Of a DNA stretch of 64,000 bases, positions 53,536 to 64,000 are shown in pieces (the first letter of the stretch is position 1; every line of letters begins with the position of its first letter). The position numbers and the translations under genes were made by a program. The DNA is from Effrenium voratum (lineage: Eukaryota; Sar; Dinophyceae; Suessiales; Symbiodiniaceae), in contig CAUJNA010003244.1 of NCBI GenBank assembly GCA_963377175.1, positions 453,888 through 517,887 of the forward strand, read 5' to 3'. The notes below the pieces were generated by a model. The model ran no database searches, was not told the origin of the DNA, and saw only the letters and a program-made list of their open reading frames with translations.

Positions 53536-54904
53536 CGGATAGAAATGTTGAGGGTCCGGGTACCCCCTTTTTGTGGTTTTGAAGGGAAACTACATGGAAC
53601 ACCGTTGCACCTTTTGGAGGGGTCCGAATCCAAAACAAAATATACACCTCCAGTTGCGAATACGTCCCCTGAAACAATTGCAAAAACAATGTCCAGTATT
53701 TATGGATTCACTTTAAGAACCAACCAACAAGAGAAGAACAACAAATAAGTACATAAACAAGCAAATCAATAAATAAATAGATAAATAAATGGAAGCTGAA
53801 CCAATCTGGAAGCTGAAATTAGGAGCCGATCGGTTCCTTTGTTTCACTTTTGTTGGGTCGCCAACTCCTTGATTTTGAACCACCTGTAGTCTCAATTCTT
53901 ATGAAATGAGGGGTTCCCATGTCATGGAGACTTCCAGGTTTCTTGGTTTCACCAAGCTTGCATCAACGGGAACAGCCCGAATCCAAGGCAGGGCAGACGG
54001 GTACCCCAAGACGGGGCTGTGGGAGCAGCGCCTAAGATCTCTGGCCATTTTCAGGGGTCCCTATATTTCCCTTTCTGGTGGTTTTATACTTCACCTTTTT
54101 GGCTCATGAAATGTGAGTGTCTTTGGTGGGGGTGATGTTTTAAGGGGAAATATTTACACGCTGACGCGACACAGCCGGCCACCGGCACCCCTTTCCGTTC
54201 TTTCATTTCCTTTCCCTCTAAGTCCTGTTACTTCTCGGGATAATTTGAACTTCACTTTCTTTGCATGTCTTCCCTGACAGTTTCCTGGCATGTCCCTTCA
54301 CTTCCTTCCACTTCACTGCCGTTTCAGCTCCCTTCATTTCCTTGAAGACTCCGTTATTCGCATTCCTTTCCCTTTTCGTTCCCGCTTCATTTTCGTGCAA
54401 TTCCTTTGACTTTCATTTCGTTCACTTCCAGTCACTCCTGTTTCCTTGTATTTCCCCTTCAGCCCTTGTTTCGCATCGCCAGCATGCATAGCATCATCCG
54501 CATCGTCCGGGATGATGCTGGCAATGCTGGGGGTGTAGTCCGGTATTAGGCACCCCGTAAAAATACTCGTTTTTGGACTCGTTTTTGGACGCTGCGGGGA
54601 GATGCTACAAAAATCCTCGGAAATCGTCTAAGCCACTCCGCGAATCCTTCGCCCCTTATAAAGGTGGGCCCAGTACAAAACGTATGCGCATGGTCGGAGC
54701 ATGGTCGGCGCATGGTCGGCGTATGTTCTGCGCATGGTCGGCGGCATGGGGCACGCGGCCTTATACCTGAAGGTAAGCCCTAACGGGCTTTGGCCTGCGG
54801 CCCGATCACGTCCGGTGGCCGGATTCAAAGGGCTGCCGCCCAGTGCCGCCGACCCCAAACCAAAACCAGTTTGGGAATGGCTGAAATGAACGGGGCCGCT
54901 TCAA
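53536..54904. other. non-coding: pyrimidine-rich tract and an 11-bp tandem repeat
   Basis: 54180-54480 is a degenerate TTTCCTTCAC-like pyrimidine tract. 54692-54755 has five near copies of GCATGGTCGGC. A weak coding-like frame lies at 53965-54060. Confidence 0.4.
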
Positions 54905-54975
54905 AATGGGGCCGCGATGGGTCCCCTCTTGTAGCCAGGGTGCGGTGCATTTTTGCTTCGCTTTCGCGTGAAAAT
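54905..54975 (+). repeat. left arm of inverted repeat flanking the ATG/CAT satellite
   Basis: About 68 bp including GGGGCCGCGATGGGTCCCCT and GTGCGGTGCATTTTTGCTT, matched by the reverse complement of 56040-56108 with few differences. Confidence 0.75.
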
Positions 54976-54985
54976 GCACCGCTTT

Positions 54986-54986
54986 T

Positions 54987-55019
<33 letters not shown>

Positions 55020-55998
55020 TGACATGATAATCATCATGACACATCCTAAGCATCACCAGCAGGCATCATGATAATCATGTCCACGCATCTTCTGCATCTC
55101 AAATCGGCTCTAATGGGACTGATGATGATGATGATGATGATGAGCTCTGTGATGATGATGATGATGATGATGATGATGCATTCTGGAGCGATCGTTTTCT
55201 TTCCTTGGCTTGGTGCTTTTTTGTAATAATCTGGTAAGAAAATGCACCGCTGTAAGTGCCTACAATTCTGCTGCTGCTGGGAGCATGTGCCGTGACGTTG
55301 CATCACGATGATGATGATGATGCTGATGATGATGACGATGATGATGATGCCGATGATGACCACCATCATGGTGATGATGACATGCTCTGCTGGCGATGCA
55401 GAGGATGCACGATGATGGTTATCATCCATGATGATGACGATGATGATGACGATGATGATGACGATGATGACGATGATGATGATGACAATGATGATGATGA
55501 TGACGATAATGACCACCATCATGGTGATGATGACATGCTCATCATCATCACAGCATCATCGTTGTGACCTGATTGGAGACGCAGAGGATGCGTAGACATG
55601 AATATCATCATGACTGCTGGTGATGCAGAGGATGGTTATCATCCGTGATGATGACGACGATGGTCACGATGGTGATGACGATCATGACGATGATGATGAT
55701 GACAATGATGATGATGATGACGATCACACTCTCAGTTCATCATCATCATCATCACGGTGCTCATCATCATCAGTCCCGTCAGAGCCGATTTGAGATGCAG
55801 AAGATGCGTGGACATGATTATCATGACTGCTGGTGATGCTGAGGACGCATGTCAGTTCATCATCATCATCATCATCATGATCATCATCATCAGTCCCGTT
55901 AGAGCCGATTTGAGATGCAGAAGATGCGTGGACATGATTATCATGATGCCTGCTGGTGATGCTGAGGATGCGTCATGATGATTATCATGTCAGTTCAG

Positions 55999-56038
<40 letters not shown>

Positions 56039-57945
56039 TCACGCGACAGCAAAGCAAAAATGCACCGCACCCTGGCTACAACAGGGGACCCATCGCGGCC
56101 CCGACTTGCGGCGAGAAAGCTGGTTGGCTTGCGGGGTGACCGGCGATGAGCCTCTACTGGACGATAACCATCATCGTTCATCTTCTGCATCACCAGCAGT
56201 CAGGATGATAATCATGACTACGCACCCTCTGCATCTCCAATCGGCTCTAACGTCACCCTTGAAACGTATATAAAAAAAAAGATAAGGACGACAACATCAT
56301 GTCTACTCATCCTCTGCATCTCAAATCAGGTCACAACGATGATGATGTGATAATGATGAGCATCGTCATCATCATCATCATCGTCATCATCATCATCGTC
56401 ATCATCATGTCATCATCACCATGATGGTGGTCATCATCGTCATCATCATGGTCATCATCAGCAGCATCATCATCATCATCGTCATCGTCATCATCACCGT
56501 TGTCATCATGGAAGATAACCATCATCGTGCATCTTCTGCATCACCAGCAGTCATAATCATGACTACGCACCCTCTGCATCTCCAATAGATGTCTACGCAT
56601 CCTCTGCATTTCCAATCAGGTCACAACGATGATGATGTGATAATGATGAGCATGTCATCATCTCCATGATGGTGATCATTATCGTCATCATCATCATCAT
56701 CATCGTCATCATCATCATCGTCATCATCATGTCATCATCACCATGATGGTGGTCATCATCGTCATCATCAGCAGCATCATCATCATCGTCATCGTCATCA
56801 TCACCCACCGTTGTCATCATGGACGATAACCATCATCGTGCATCTTCTGCATCACCAACAGTCATGATGATAATCATGTCTACGCACCCTCTACATCTCC
56901 AATCAGGTCACAACGATGATGATATCTATGTGATGATGTCACCATCACCAAGATGGTGGTCATTATCATCATCATCATCATCGTGATCAGCAGCAGCATC
57001 ATCATCATCATCGTCATCATCACCGTTGTCATCATGGACGATAACCATCATCGTGCATCCTTTGCATTACCAACAGTCATGATGATAATTATGACTACGC
57101 ACCCTCTGCATCTAATCGGCTCTAACGCTACCCTTGAAACGTAGATAGAAAAAGATAAGGACGACAACATCATGTCTACGCATCCTCTGCATCTCCAATC
57201 AGGTCACAACGATGATGATGCGAAGACGATGAGCATGTCATCATCACCATGATGGTGGTGATTCTCATCATCACCATCGTCATCGTCATCATCACCGTTG
57301 TCATCATGGACGATAACCATCATCTTGCATCTTCTGCATCACCAACAGTCATGATGATAATCATGACTACGCACCCTCTGCATCTCCAATCGGGTCTAAC
57401 GCTACCCTTGAAACCTATTTTAACAAGATAAGGACGACAACGATTATGATGTGATATACTGACAAGCGTGTCATCATCATCATCATCATCAGCATCATCC
57501 TCGTCATCGTCATCGTCATCATCACCGTTATCATCATCGATGATAACCATCATCGTGCATCCTCTGCATCACCAACAGTCATGATGATAATCATGTCTAC
57601 GCATCCTCTGCATCTCCAATCAGGTCACAACGATGATGATGTGATGATGATGAGCATGTCATCATCACCATGATGGTGGTCATTATCGTCATCATCAGCA
57701 TCATCGTCATCATCATCATCGTCATCATCGTCATCATCATCGTCAACGATGATGATGTGATGACGATGAGCGTGTCATCATCACCATGGTTGTCGTCATC
57801 ATCACCATCGTCATCATCATCAGCATCATCAGCATCATCATCATCATCGTCATCGTCATCATGGACGATAACCATCATCGTGCATCTTCTGCATCACCAA
57901 CAGTCATGATGATAATCATGACTACGCACCCTCTGCTACGATGAC
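54986..57945. repeat. ATG/CAT satellite with higher-order units
   Basis: Imperfect ATG triplets on one side and CAT triplets on the other, with embedded words such as CCTCTGCATCTCCAATC, GGTCACAACGATGATGATG and GGACGATAACCATCATCGTG. From about 56280 these recur in order roughly every 250-330 bp. Confidence 0.9.
56040..56108 (-). repeat. right arm of inverted repeat within the satellite
   Basis: Reverse complement of the left arm at 54905-54975. Confidence 0.75.
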
Positions 57946-58392
57946 GGTATTGCTTACGCTGATAATGTTGAATCTTCGGCTATGCTCATTTACCAACCAA
58001 CCTTGGACTTGTGCTGTAACCACCCTTCCCGTGCGCCTCCCCCTTTGAGGAGAAGGGGTCGGCGGATAAGGAGCCCTGTTTTCTTGATGGTTCAATGGGC
58101 ACGGACCCACATCCCTTGCGGTTTCCTCTTTCCCAGAGGCTCCCGATTGATTTAGGGCCTTCAAACCACCAGGTTTTGAGACCCTGAACTACCTCCAGGG
58201 TGTCTAATGGAGGGGCCGGGTCTTCCATTGAAAGCCGAAGCCAGGGGAGGTTCATGTGAGCACAAAGGGGGGGGGGAGGAAGCTTCAAAGGGGTTTTTTG
58301 CCTGACCTTTTGGAGGTGAAGCGTGCTGCCCTGACTTTGGAGTTCTCAAAGGTTGTTCAACCTCAATGACTACTTTCCGGTTGGTTTGACAG

Positions 58393-58527
58393 GTGTCAAG
58401 TTTGAGGTTCAGTTCAAGATGCTGGTAGCGTTTTGCGTCTATGCTCGGGACACGAGGAACTCGCAAAGTTTCCCACAAAGACCAGGGGACACACGAATGC
58501 ACATTGCGGGAACCGAATACTTGGAAC
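58393..58527 (+). CDS. internal exon, unknown
   Basis: Acceptor TTGGTTTGACAG|G, frame VKFEVQFKMLVAFCVYARDT, RNSQSFPQRPGDTRMHIAGT, EYLER, with a possible GC donor in GAACGCGGGCC. Strong coding frame. Family unknown; it may belong to the gene that continues at 58708. Confidence 0.5.
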
Positions 58528-58707
58528 GCGGGCCACCCACCCCCACCCACACCCACCCTCCGTGCCATGGACACTTCGAGTTGTTTTTGTTGCAGGCCTA
58601 AACCCTAGTCAGTTCCTCAAGAATAGGTGGTTGTAAAGTTCTGTGCCAGAGCAGTTCATCATGTCAGTCCAGGGCCAACAACTTGAGGTCACTTTGGCCA
58701 GTCTCAG

Positions 58708-58996
58708 GTCAGAAGACCCCGAGTGTCCACAATTCCCCCCCCCCCTCCGGCCGATTTTTGGGCAAGGCGCTGCCGGATTTAGAGGCCCCGGAGTCCGGCG
58801 CCGGAGCCGCCGGAGCCTCCGGAGCCTCGCGCTCCGGGCGCCGGCGGCTCGGATGTAGGCGCCGACGCAGGGGGGCGCCCGTGCCGGAGGTCGTCCCAGG
58901 GCAGAGAGAGCGGAAGTGGCTGCGCAAGGCGGACTTTGGGCGTTCCCAACATTTGGGGGATGCCCACTTTTGGTTTCATGGTAGTTTGCGGGACGG
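58708..58996 (+). CDS. internal exon, Arg/Ala/Gly-rich linker then basic segment
   Basis: Acceptor GGCCAGTCTCAG|G, frame RFLGKALPDLEAPESGAGAA, a run of Arg, GAPVPEVVPGQRERKWLRKA, DFGRSQHLGDAHFWFHGSLR, donor GTGAGT at 58997. A C12 run near the start could hide an indel. The Gly/Ala/Ser/Arg part is probably disordered. Confidence 0.45.
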
Positions 58997-59848
58997 GTGA
59001 GTCGTCTCTGTGAATGGCATAGTTTCTAGCAGGTAGAATGGAGCCAGGAAAAGAATGGGGATTCAGTAGAACTATCGGTTTCGCATGTTTAAGCATAGAG
59101 TCTTCGCCAAAGTTGTGTTATTTTACAGGGTATGGACTAAACATGAAGCAGCAGAGTCTGAAGGTGCGCCCCAGAATTAGGCCAAGTGGCAGGGAAGACT
59201 GCATTGTGGAGCCGCGGGAACTTAAATTCGTCTCCTCCCTTGTTGGGTGGTTCGAATTTTGGCAGATCGCGTTTTGACTGACATCGTTGTTTGAGAGGAG
59301 GCAAATAAGCTCTTCTAGCAGTACTCCCCCATTTTTTTCCTGAAAACGGCCGAGAACCGAGGAGCATGGTTCTGTAAAGCACGATAGGGCATAGGATGTT
59401 AATAGGAGTAGTCACCAACCTTTAGACCCTCGTTCTTTCCAGAGAACCACAAGAAAACAAGGGCATGGCTAGGTTTTGGGAAGAACCACTGTTAAAATGG
59501 AGGACCAATCTGCCAGACTGCACAACCCTGCGAGGCACAGGCGCTGCTGACACTTCTGCTGGTCCATGTGGCTCTGCGATGTCAACTTTTGCAGCACCCG
59601 AAGGCCAGGCTCTTCAAATGACTGGGCGCCAGAAGGGTCGAACCTTGGTATTGGCCACCTGTTCAATTGCCTCAAAGAAACCTCAAGTAATTGATGCATT
59701 TTTTCGGGTAGCGGGTGATAGCCCTTGGATGGTGAGGAGTCCTTTTGTTTTCCTACGGACCCACAATGCTGCCAGCTCAAATGAAGTAGAAACTGGTCAA
59801 CGGGGTCCTTTTCCAGGTCCAAGGGTCTCTGCGAACCAAAATGTCCAG

Positions 59849-59992
59849 GGAACGTTGGCCCGGTTGCTGGTGTACCCAGTGCATGCCCTCTACACCGCGG
59901 AGTACACGCTGATCGTTTTGGCACCGGCAATTTGTTGGGCCACTCGGTTTTCAGCTCTACCGGTCCTTCGACTTTCAGAATTTGGTAGCTGA
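59849..59992 (+). CDS. possible exon with membrane helix
   Basis: Acceptor AAATGTCCAG|G, frame TLARLLVYPVHALYTAEYTL, IVLAPAICWATRFSALPVL. The YxAEYxLxxLAP pattern is reminiscent of the RTA1-like family of membrane proteins, but this is a weak match. A stop follows at 59990. Confidence 0.35.
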   Translation, partial: GTLARLLVYPVHALYTAEYTLIVLAPAICWATRFSALPVLRLSEFGS

Positions 59993-60592
59993 GTGATTTA
60001 GTTTACCTTTTTATTACGACTCTGATACGTTTATATAGAGTTTTAGAGTTTAGCGTTCTAACGTAGCTTTGTAGACTGTGGTTTTTAGTTTAGCATTTTG
60101 GCTTTTTAGAGTTTAGCTTTTGGACTTGTCATGTATATGTAAAAGCACATGACATATCCCACTCAAAAGTGCTTTGGCAAGGGTCAAGAAACCACGAAGG
60201 TCACTATGCTTATTTGGAGCCGGCTGGATTTGCCAGGGCAGGATGGCGTCGCAGGTCAGAGGAGACGAGTTGGTGGGCGGAAAAACGGGTCAAACAAGCA
60301 AGACCCAGTTGGGTGTGTGTTTTTTCGAGAGGGGTGGGGGTGTGGGAGTGTGGGGTGGAGGGGGAAAGCTTAAAAACAGCCAGCTTGGGCATGTGTCAAA
60401 ATTGCGAATGGTACCCTCAAAAGAGAAAACAGACCCCAGTTGCAAATTTCTGTACTACAAAGCGGAAACGAAAAGGAGGCTGTTTGGCATCCCTAAAACT
60501 TGAATAATTTAACGGCAAGCCAAAAGGAGTTGGTTTGGCCGCGTGCAAAAGGCAAAACCCCTTAAGGGAAACCAAAATGAGTTTGTTTGCAG

Positions 60593-61216
60593 GAGTTGTT
60601 GAAACATGTTGAAACAGGTGGTCCGTTCCCTCAAAGGATATCCACAGTCCTGCGCACCAGCCTGTGGGCCAGCCTGGCTTTGGTTGCGGCTTTCGCCCTT
60701 TTGGACGGCGAATTCTCGGTGCGCGTGGCCACACTGGTGTATCTCTTTGCAACGGCGGTTTGGCTGGCTTGCAGCTCGGTGAAGATCTTTGCGAGAGAAG
60801 TAACTTTTTGACTTGTCAAATAACATGTTTGTTTCACCACTCATCGGTAGCAATCATACCCTTTCAGCATGAGTTTTTTGCCCGGGTTCCGGCTGGGTTT
60901 CCCCATTTGGTGGGGAACATAATGTTTTGGTTGCCGCTTTAAGGTGAGTCTCCTTTTTGCGGGGTGATGAACAAAGGGGCGTGTTCACCACTCACCAGTC
61001 AAAAGCGGACCAATCCTCATATGTACCCATTCAAAGCATTAACTTGTCCACCAGACAAACAGAAAAAAGACGACATGTTGAGGGCAATGTTCAGGTGGAT
61101 AATATATACAACCCCCTGTTTTGCAGAGGGTCAGCTTGACCAGGCAGGAGCGAGCAGTGCAAGGGCTTGAGACGGCTCGCACGCACCTGGGCAGTGTTTT
61201 GGCCCCTGATTTGCGA
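60593..61216 (+). CDS. two exons, two-helix membrane segment, upstream of and probably part of the ADCK gene
   Basis: Exon 60593-60799 follows GTTTGTTTGCAG|G and has 69 whole codons: ELLKHVETGGPFPQRISTVL, then helices LWASLALVAAFALL and ATLVYLFATAVWLA, ending at GAA|GTAACT. Exon 61127-61216 follows CCCCTGTTTTGCAG and has 30 codons (RVSLTRQERAVQGLETARTH, LGSVLAPDLR), ending at CGA|GTACAA. Both are in phase 0 and share a reading frame, so they join cleanly. The position just before the ADCK exons suggests an N-terminal part of that protein, but the linking exon was not found. Confidence 0.6.
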
Positions 61217-61805
61217 GTACAAGCTCATGTACCTTGCTTGCAACCAGCAGGGTCCCTCTTCCCCCCCCCTTGTTGCCACGTTGCAAGGGGAACGGAGCGG
61301 CACGCTGAAATGGGAGTGGTGGTGAAGATTTCAAGAGAACAGCAAGTGGGTAACACTAGGCACTGACACACTAACCCACCCATTCGTTGGGTTCACAACT
61401 TTGAAACCTCCACCCTGAAAGCTGCAATTTCCTTCACATGTCCATTTTCCCCTTGGGGGAAGACAAGAAAAAAGGGGATTTGGGGGGACACCTTGTTTTG
61501 GTTACTTGAGCCACAATGAAAACCCGAGTGGATAGAGGTTGGTGAGGGATAGTTCCAACCATATAGGGTGCGGCCGGTTCAGTTCTTTACCACACGTAGA
61601 TTTTGGGTAGACCATGCGGTTTTGATTACTCACGCTGGGGAGTTCTCAAGTCAGGGTGGGCAAATACTGGAGAGGCGGGCTGTTTCTATCGGAGAATTTC
61701 AACAAAAAATGCTTCTTCAGTTGGTGGTGATGCCATTGGCAATTTCATATACGTTGGTGGGTCCTGGATTTTCACGCCTCCTTTTAAAGGGACACCCAAC
61801 GTCAG

Positions 61806-63830
61806 GTTCCATTATTAAAAGGGTATCCCGTTTCTCCCGTTTTTCGTTAGTCCAGTAGTGCCCTGTTACCCTTTTTTGGGGGAGGGGTTCCACTACCAAA
61901 ATAGACTACAGAAAAAAAGGTACCAACTTATTCTAACCTCTCTACTGGAGGACCTAGTAGTTCGACAGGTACTACTGGTTGCAGTTCGCGAACCACAGCG
62001 GCCTCGACGTGCAGGGCGCCTACGCGCCGCTGCACGAGAAGTACGCGCCGCGGGTCCTACGGCTTCTGGTGGAGCAGGGCGGGGTTTTTGCGACCCAGAT
62101 CTCCTGGCACTTTTCCTTTTTCGACTTTTGGTGGGGTGGGGGGGTGTTCCAATTCAATCCAACCAAGAGAGTAAATTGGTGCCAATTTACATGTCCTTGT
62201 TCGACTTGTTGTTTTTTTCGGGGTGGATTCGGTTTCCCTTTCAAACCAACCAGGAGAACAATCTTACTCCAAATCGTTTTTTCCATGGGAGTCCACACAT
62301 TTGAGGTGAAGATCGGGCAGATGCTGTCGCTGCTCCCCAGCTCCTTGACCGTAGACCCCTTTCTTAGTTACGGACCAACACTACGCTGCAGTCTTGCCCA
62401 CTTGTCATGCTGAATAAGCCGCGGTTGGCAGCTAAAAAGCTGATAGGGGTGGACACCAGGGGTTCATCTAATATGCCCGCATTTAGCCTTGGCAGTTGGG
62501 GGTGGGGCTTCCAAATGGATCTCACGAGGGGCGGTTTTTCCAACCCCAAGCAAGTTTTTGGTGGGGCCCAAATGACGAGTTTGGGATCTGAAAAAGCGGT
62601 TGGGGTGGCAAGAGCCATGGTCCTTGGTGTGCTTCCTTTATTTATCTTTCCGCATTTTTTTGTTGGACGAGCTGGTTGCAATCCCAGGCGGGGTCTTGCC
62701 CGAGCCATTTCTCAGGGAGTTCAAGTCGCTGCAGTGCCGCGTGCCCCCGCGCTGCGGGCGAGAGGTGCGGCGCTTGGTGTCCGAGGCCTTGGGCCAACCA
62801 CTGGAGGCCGTTTTCAGCCGCTTCGACGAGGCGGGACGGGCGGATCTGCCGATTTTACGACGCGAGCGGTTCCGAGGCGAAGGAACCAGCGGAATCCAGG
62901 AGAATGGTCCTTTTTCCTGGGGATCCCTGAATTCAGCTTTTGGAAGTATGGTACAATTTGCAGCTGGGATGGGTTCGTTTTGGAAATGGAAAGCACGAGG
63001 GAACCTGGGTTGGTGGTTCGCGAATTTGGGCAAATACCTTTGAAGGGCTACCATGGGAAGGACGGGAAGGAAGTTTCTGAAAAGGTGGTCACGGGCCAAA
63101 AGTGAGCCTTCTTTCTTTTGCAGTGTTTTGTTTGTTTGGTGTTTTTTTTTGGGGGGCGAGGGGGGAGGGGAGGTGGTGGTGGATGAATTGCACCCAACTG
63201 GCTTGCATTGTTCGACTCGAACGTTGAGTTGGCAGGAAAGGAACTTTGGTGACTGTTGGGAGGGGTCCTCTTGGTGAAGTTATGGGCGGCCCGCTTAGGG
63301 ATTCTCGCGTTTATAACGGGATTTGTGCTCTTGGCGTAACAATAATTACAACGGGCTTGCATGAGCTTGCGGGCTGAGGATGGTGAGCCAACATCAACAT
63401 AGACCTAGGCAAGTACTAACGACATTCGCAACCATGAAGGCTTGTGGCTCTTGACAGTGGTCGGGGGGAGTGGGCACAACCCGATTGTTTCCGTATGAGT
63501 TTGGCTCAAGCGAGTTCGGCCGTGCCCCATGTTTTTTTGTTGGGTTGATTCCTAATTATTATCAAGCATTTGTTTTTCAAAAACCAATCTTTCCGCCCGT
63601 TGTCAGGAGTGATTCAGTTTTCGGGCCCAGCCATCCAGCAAGAGTCAGACTTCGGCCTTTGTCTCAGGCGGTCTCATCTGGGTGTTTGCCACCAACCGCC
63701 CCGAAGGCTGCGGTCAACAGGGATCCGTTCTTTTCGCGTGACGTGGCGCCAGGTGCCCATTGGCTCGGCCAGCATCGGCCAAGTGCACCGGGCAAAGCTG
63801 GCAGCCAGCGGCCTGGAGGTTGTGGTCAAG
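61806..63830 (+). CDS. ABC1/ADCK (UbiB-family) atypical protein kinase, partial
   Basis: Exons: possible 61806-61845 (KRVSRFSRF), 61969-62089, 62306 to about 62339, 62688-62830, 63753-63830; the gene continues past the window. The sequence reads YYWLQFANHSGLDVQGAYAP, LHEKYAPRVLRLLVEQGGVF, then VKIGQMLSLLP (the KxGQ motif specific to the family), GVLPEPFLREFKSLQCRVPP, VRRLVSEALGQPLEAVFSRF, and VPIGSASIGQVHRAKL with the Ala-rich loop and EVVVK. Family members bind ATP and support ubiquinone or prenyl-lipid metabolism in mitochondria and plastids. Phases agree at every junction. GC donors appear at 62090, 62831, 63831 and probably 62340. The intron 61846-61968 is a repeated element. Confidence 0.85.
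61846..61968. mobile_element. introner-like element forming a complete ADCK intron (copy 2)
   Basis: The intron runs from GTTAGTCC to TTCGACAG|G and consists almost wholly of a diverged copy of the element at 27033-27136. Shared words are CAGTAGTGCCCT, TTACCCTTTTTTGGGGGAGG, ATAGACTACAGAAAAAA and CTCTCTACTGGAGGACCTAG. TTCG lies just outside both ends, a possible 4-bp target duplication. Spliced, TC plus G gives Ser in frame. Confidence 0.7.
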
Positions 63831-64000
63831 GCAGGGCCCGCGACGGCGGTTCGCGCCGTGCGGCTCAGGAGGAAGTTCGCCGTTGAGTCGGATTTAGGAC
63901 AGGGAGGTCAAAAAGAGGTTCAATGTCAACCTCTGATCAATCACCCCCCTCACTTGGTTTTTTGGGGTCCCCTTTTCAGTGAAAATTCCTTTGTGGGTTC
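63831..64000. other. intron sequence of the ADCK gene at the window edge
   Basis: Begins with the GC donor (GCAGGG). No further exon before the edge. Confidence 0.5.

Noticed and set aside
54986..57945. Asp-, His- or Ile/Met-rich frames resembling metal-binding proteins
   Set aside because: They are translations of ATG/CAT triplet repeats.
61501..61520. Minus-strand match to the spliced leader (CATTGTGGCTCAAG)
   Set aside because: Three mismatches in 16 bases and no gene downstream on that strand.

Overview
The window reads as nuclear DNA of a dinoflagellate. The evidence is a 16-base match to the 3' part of the dinoflagellate spliced leader just upstream of an intronless gene (2529-2544), splice acceptors that are mostly AG|G, introns with GC and apparently GA donors as well as GT, short GC-rich exons in a sea of repeat-rich introns, and a cytosine methyltransferase of a divergent type that I associate with dinoflagellates from memory. 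There are no operons, ribosome binding sites or bacterial features. A run of exactly 100 N at 18472-18571 marks a scaffold gap inside a microsatellite.

Layout. 1-2160: scattered exons on both strands. 2529-7022: a GC-rich block with two unrecognised proteins in convergent orientation (2625-4366 plus, 6228-4725 minus), both broken by small frameshifts, followed by a His/Thr-rich protein. 9880-17016: a block with a broken ASCH-domain gene, a multi-exon C5-cytosine DNA methyltransferase (about 11198-14361) and two short nuclear-looking proteins. 17244-18471: a coiled-coil, gag-like reading frame cut by the gap. 18572-19958: about 1.4 kb of microsatellite. 20531-32281: isolated exons of several genes, including an ankyrin-like one. 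32286-35182: a 109-bp satellite array bounded by inverted 16-mers. 35941-53535: many more isolated exons on both strands, several carrying in-frame stops. 54905-57945: an ATG/CAT satellite with higher-order repeats and inverted flanks. 58393-63830: exons leading into a clear ABC1/ADCK (UbiB-family) atypical kinase gene that runs off the right edge.

Most exons were called by eye from four signs together: an open frame, G/C at third codon positions, an AG|G acceptor, and a GT or GC donor or a stop. Where phases of neighbouring exons agree I joined them (22979-23394, 43966-44482, 60593-61216, 61806-63830, the methyltransferase). Assignment of other exons to genes is unknown.

The most interesting finding is a short element with terminal inverted repeats. 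One copy fills an entire 123-nt intron of the ADCK gene and a second copy lies at 27033-27136, as expected of an introner. Other notable points are the retroposed gene with a relict spliced leader, the methyltransferase with an altered catalytic loop, and the satellite array that repeats a perfect splice-donor motif every 109 bp.
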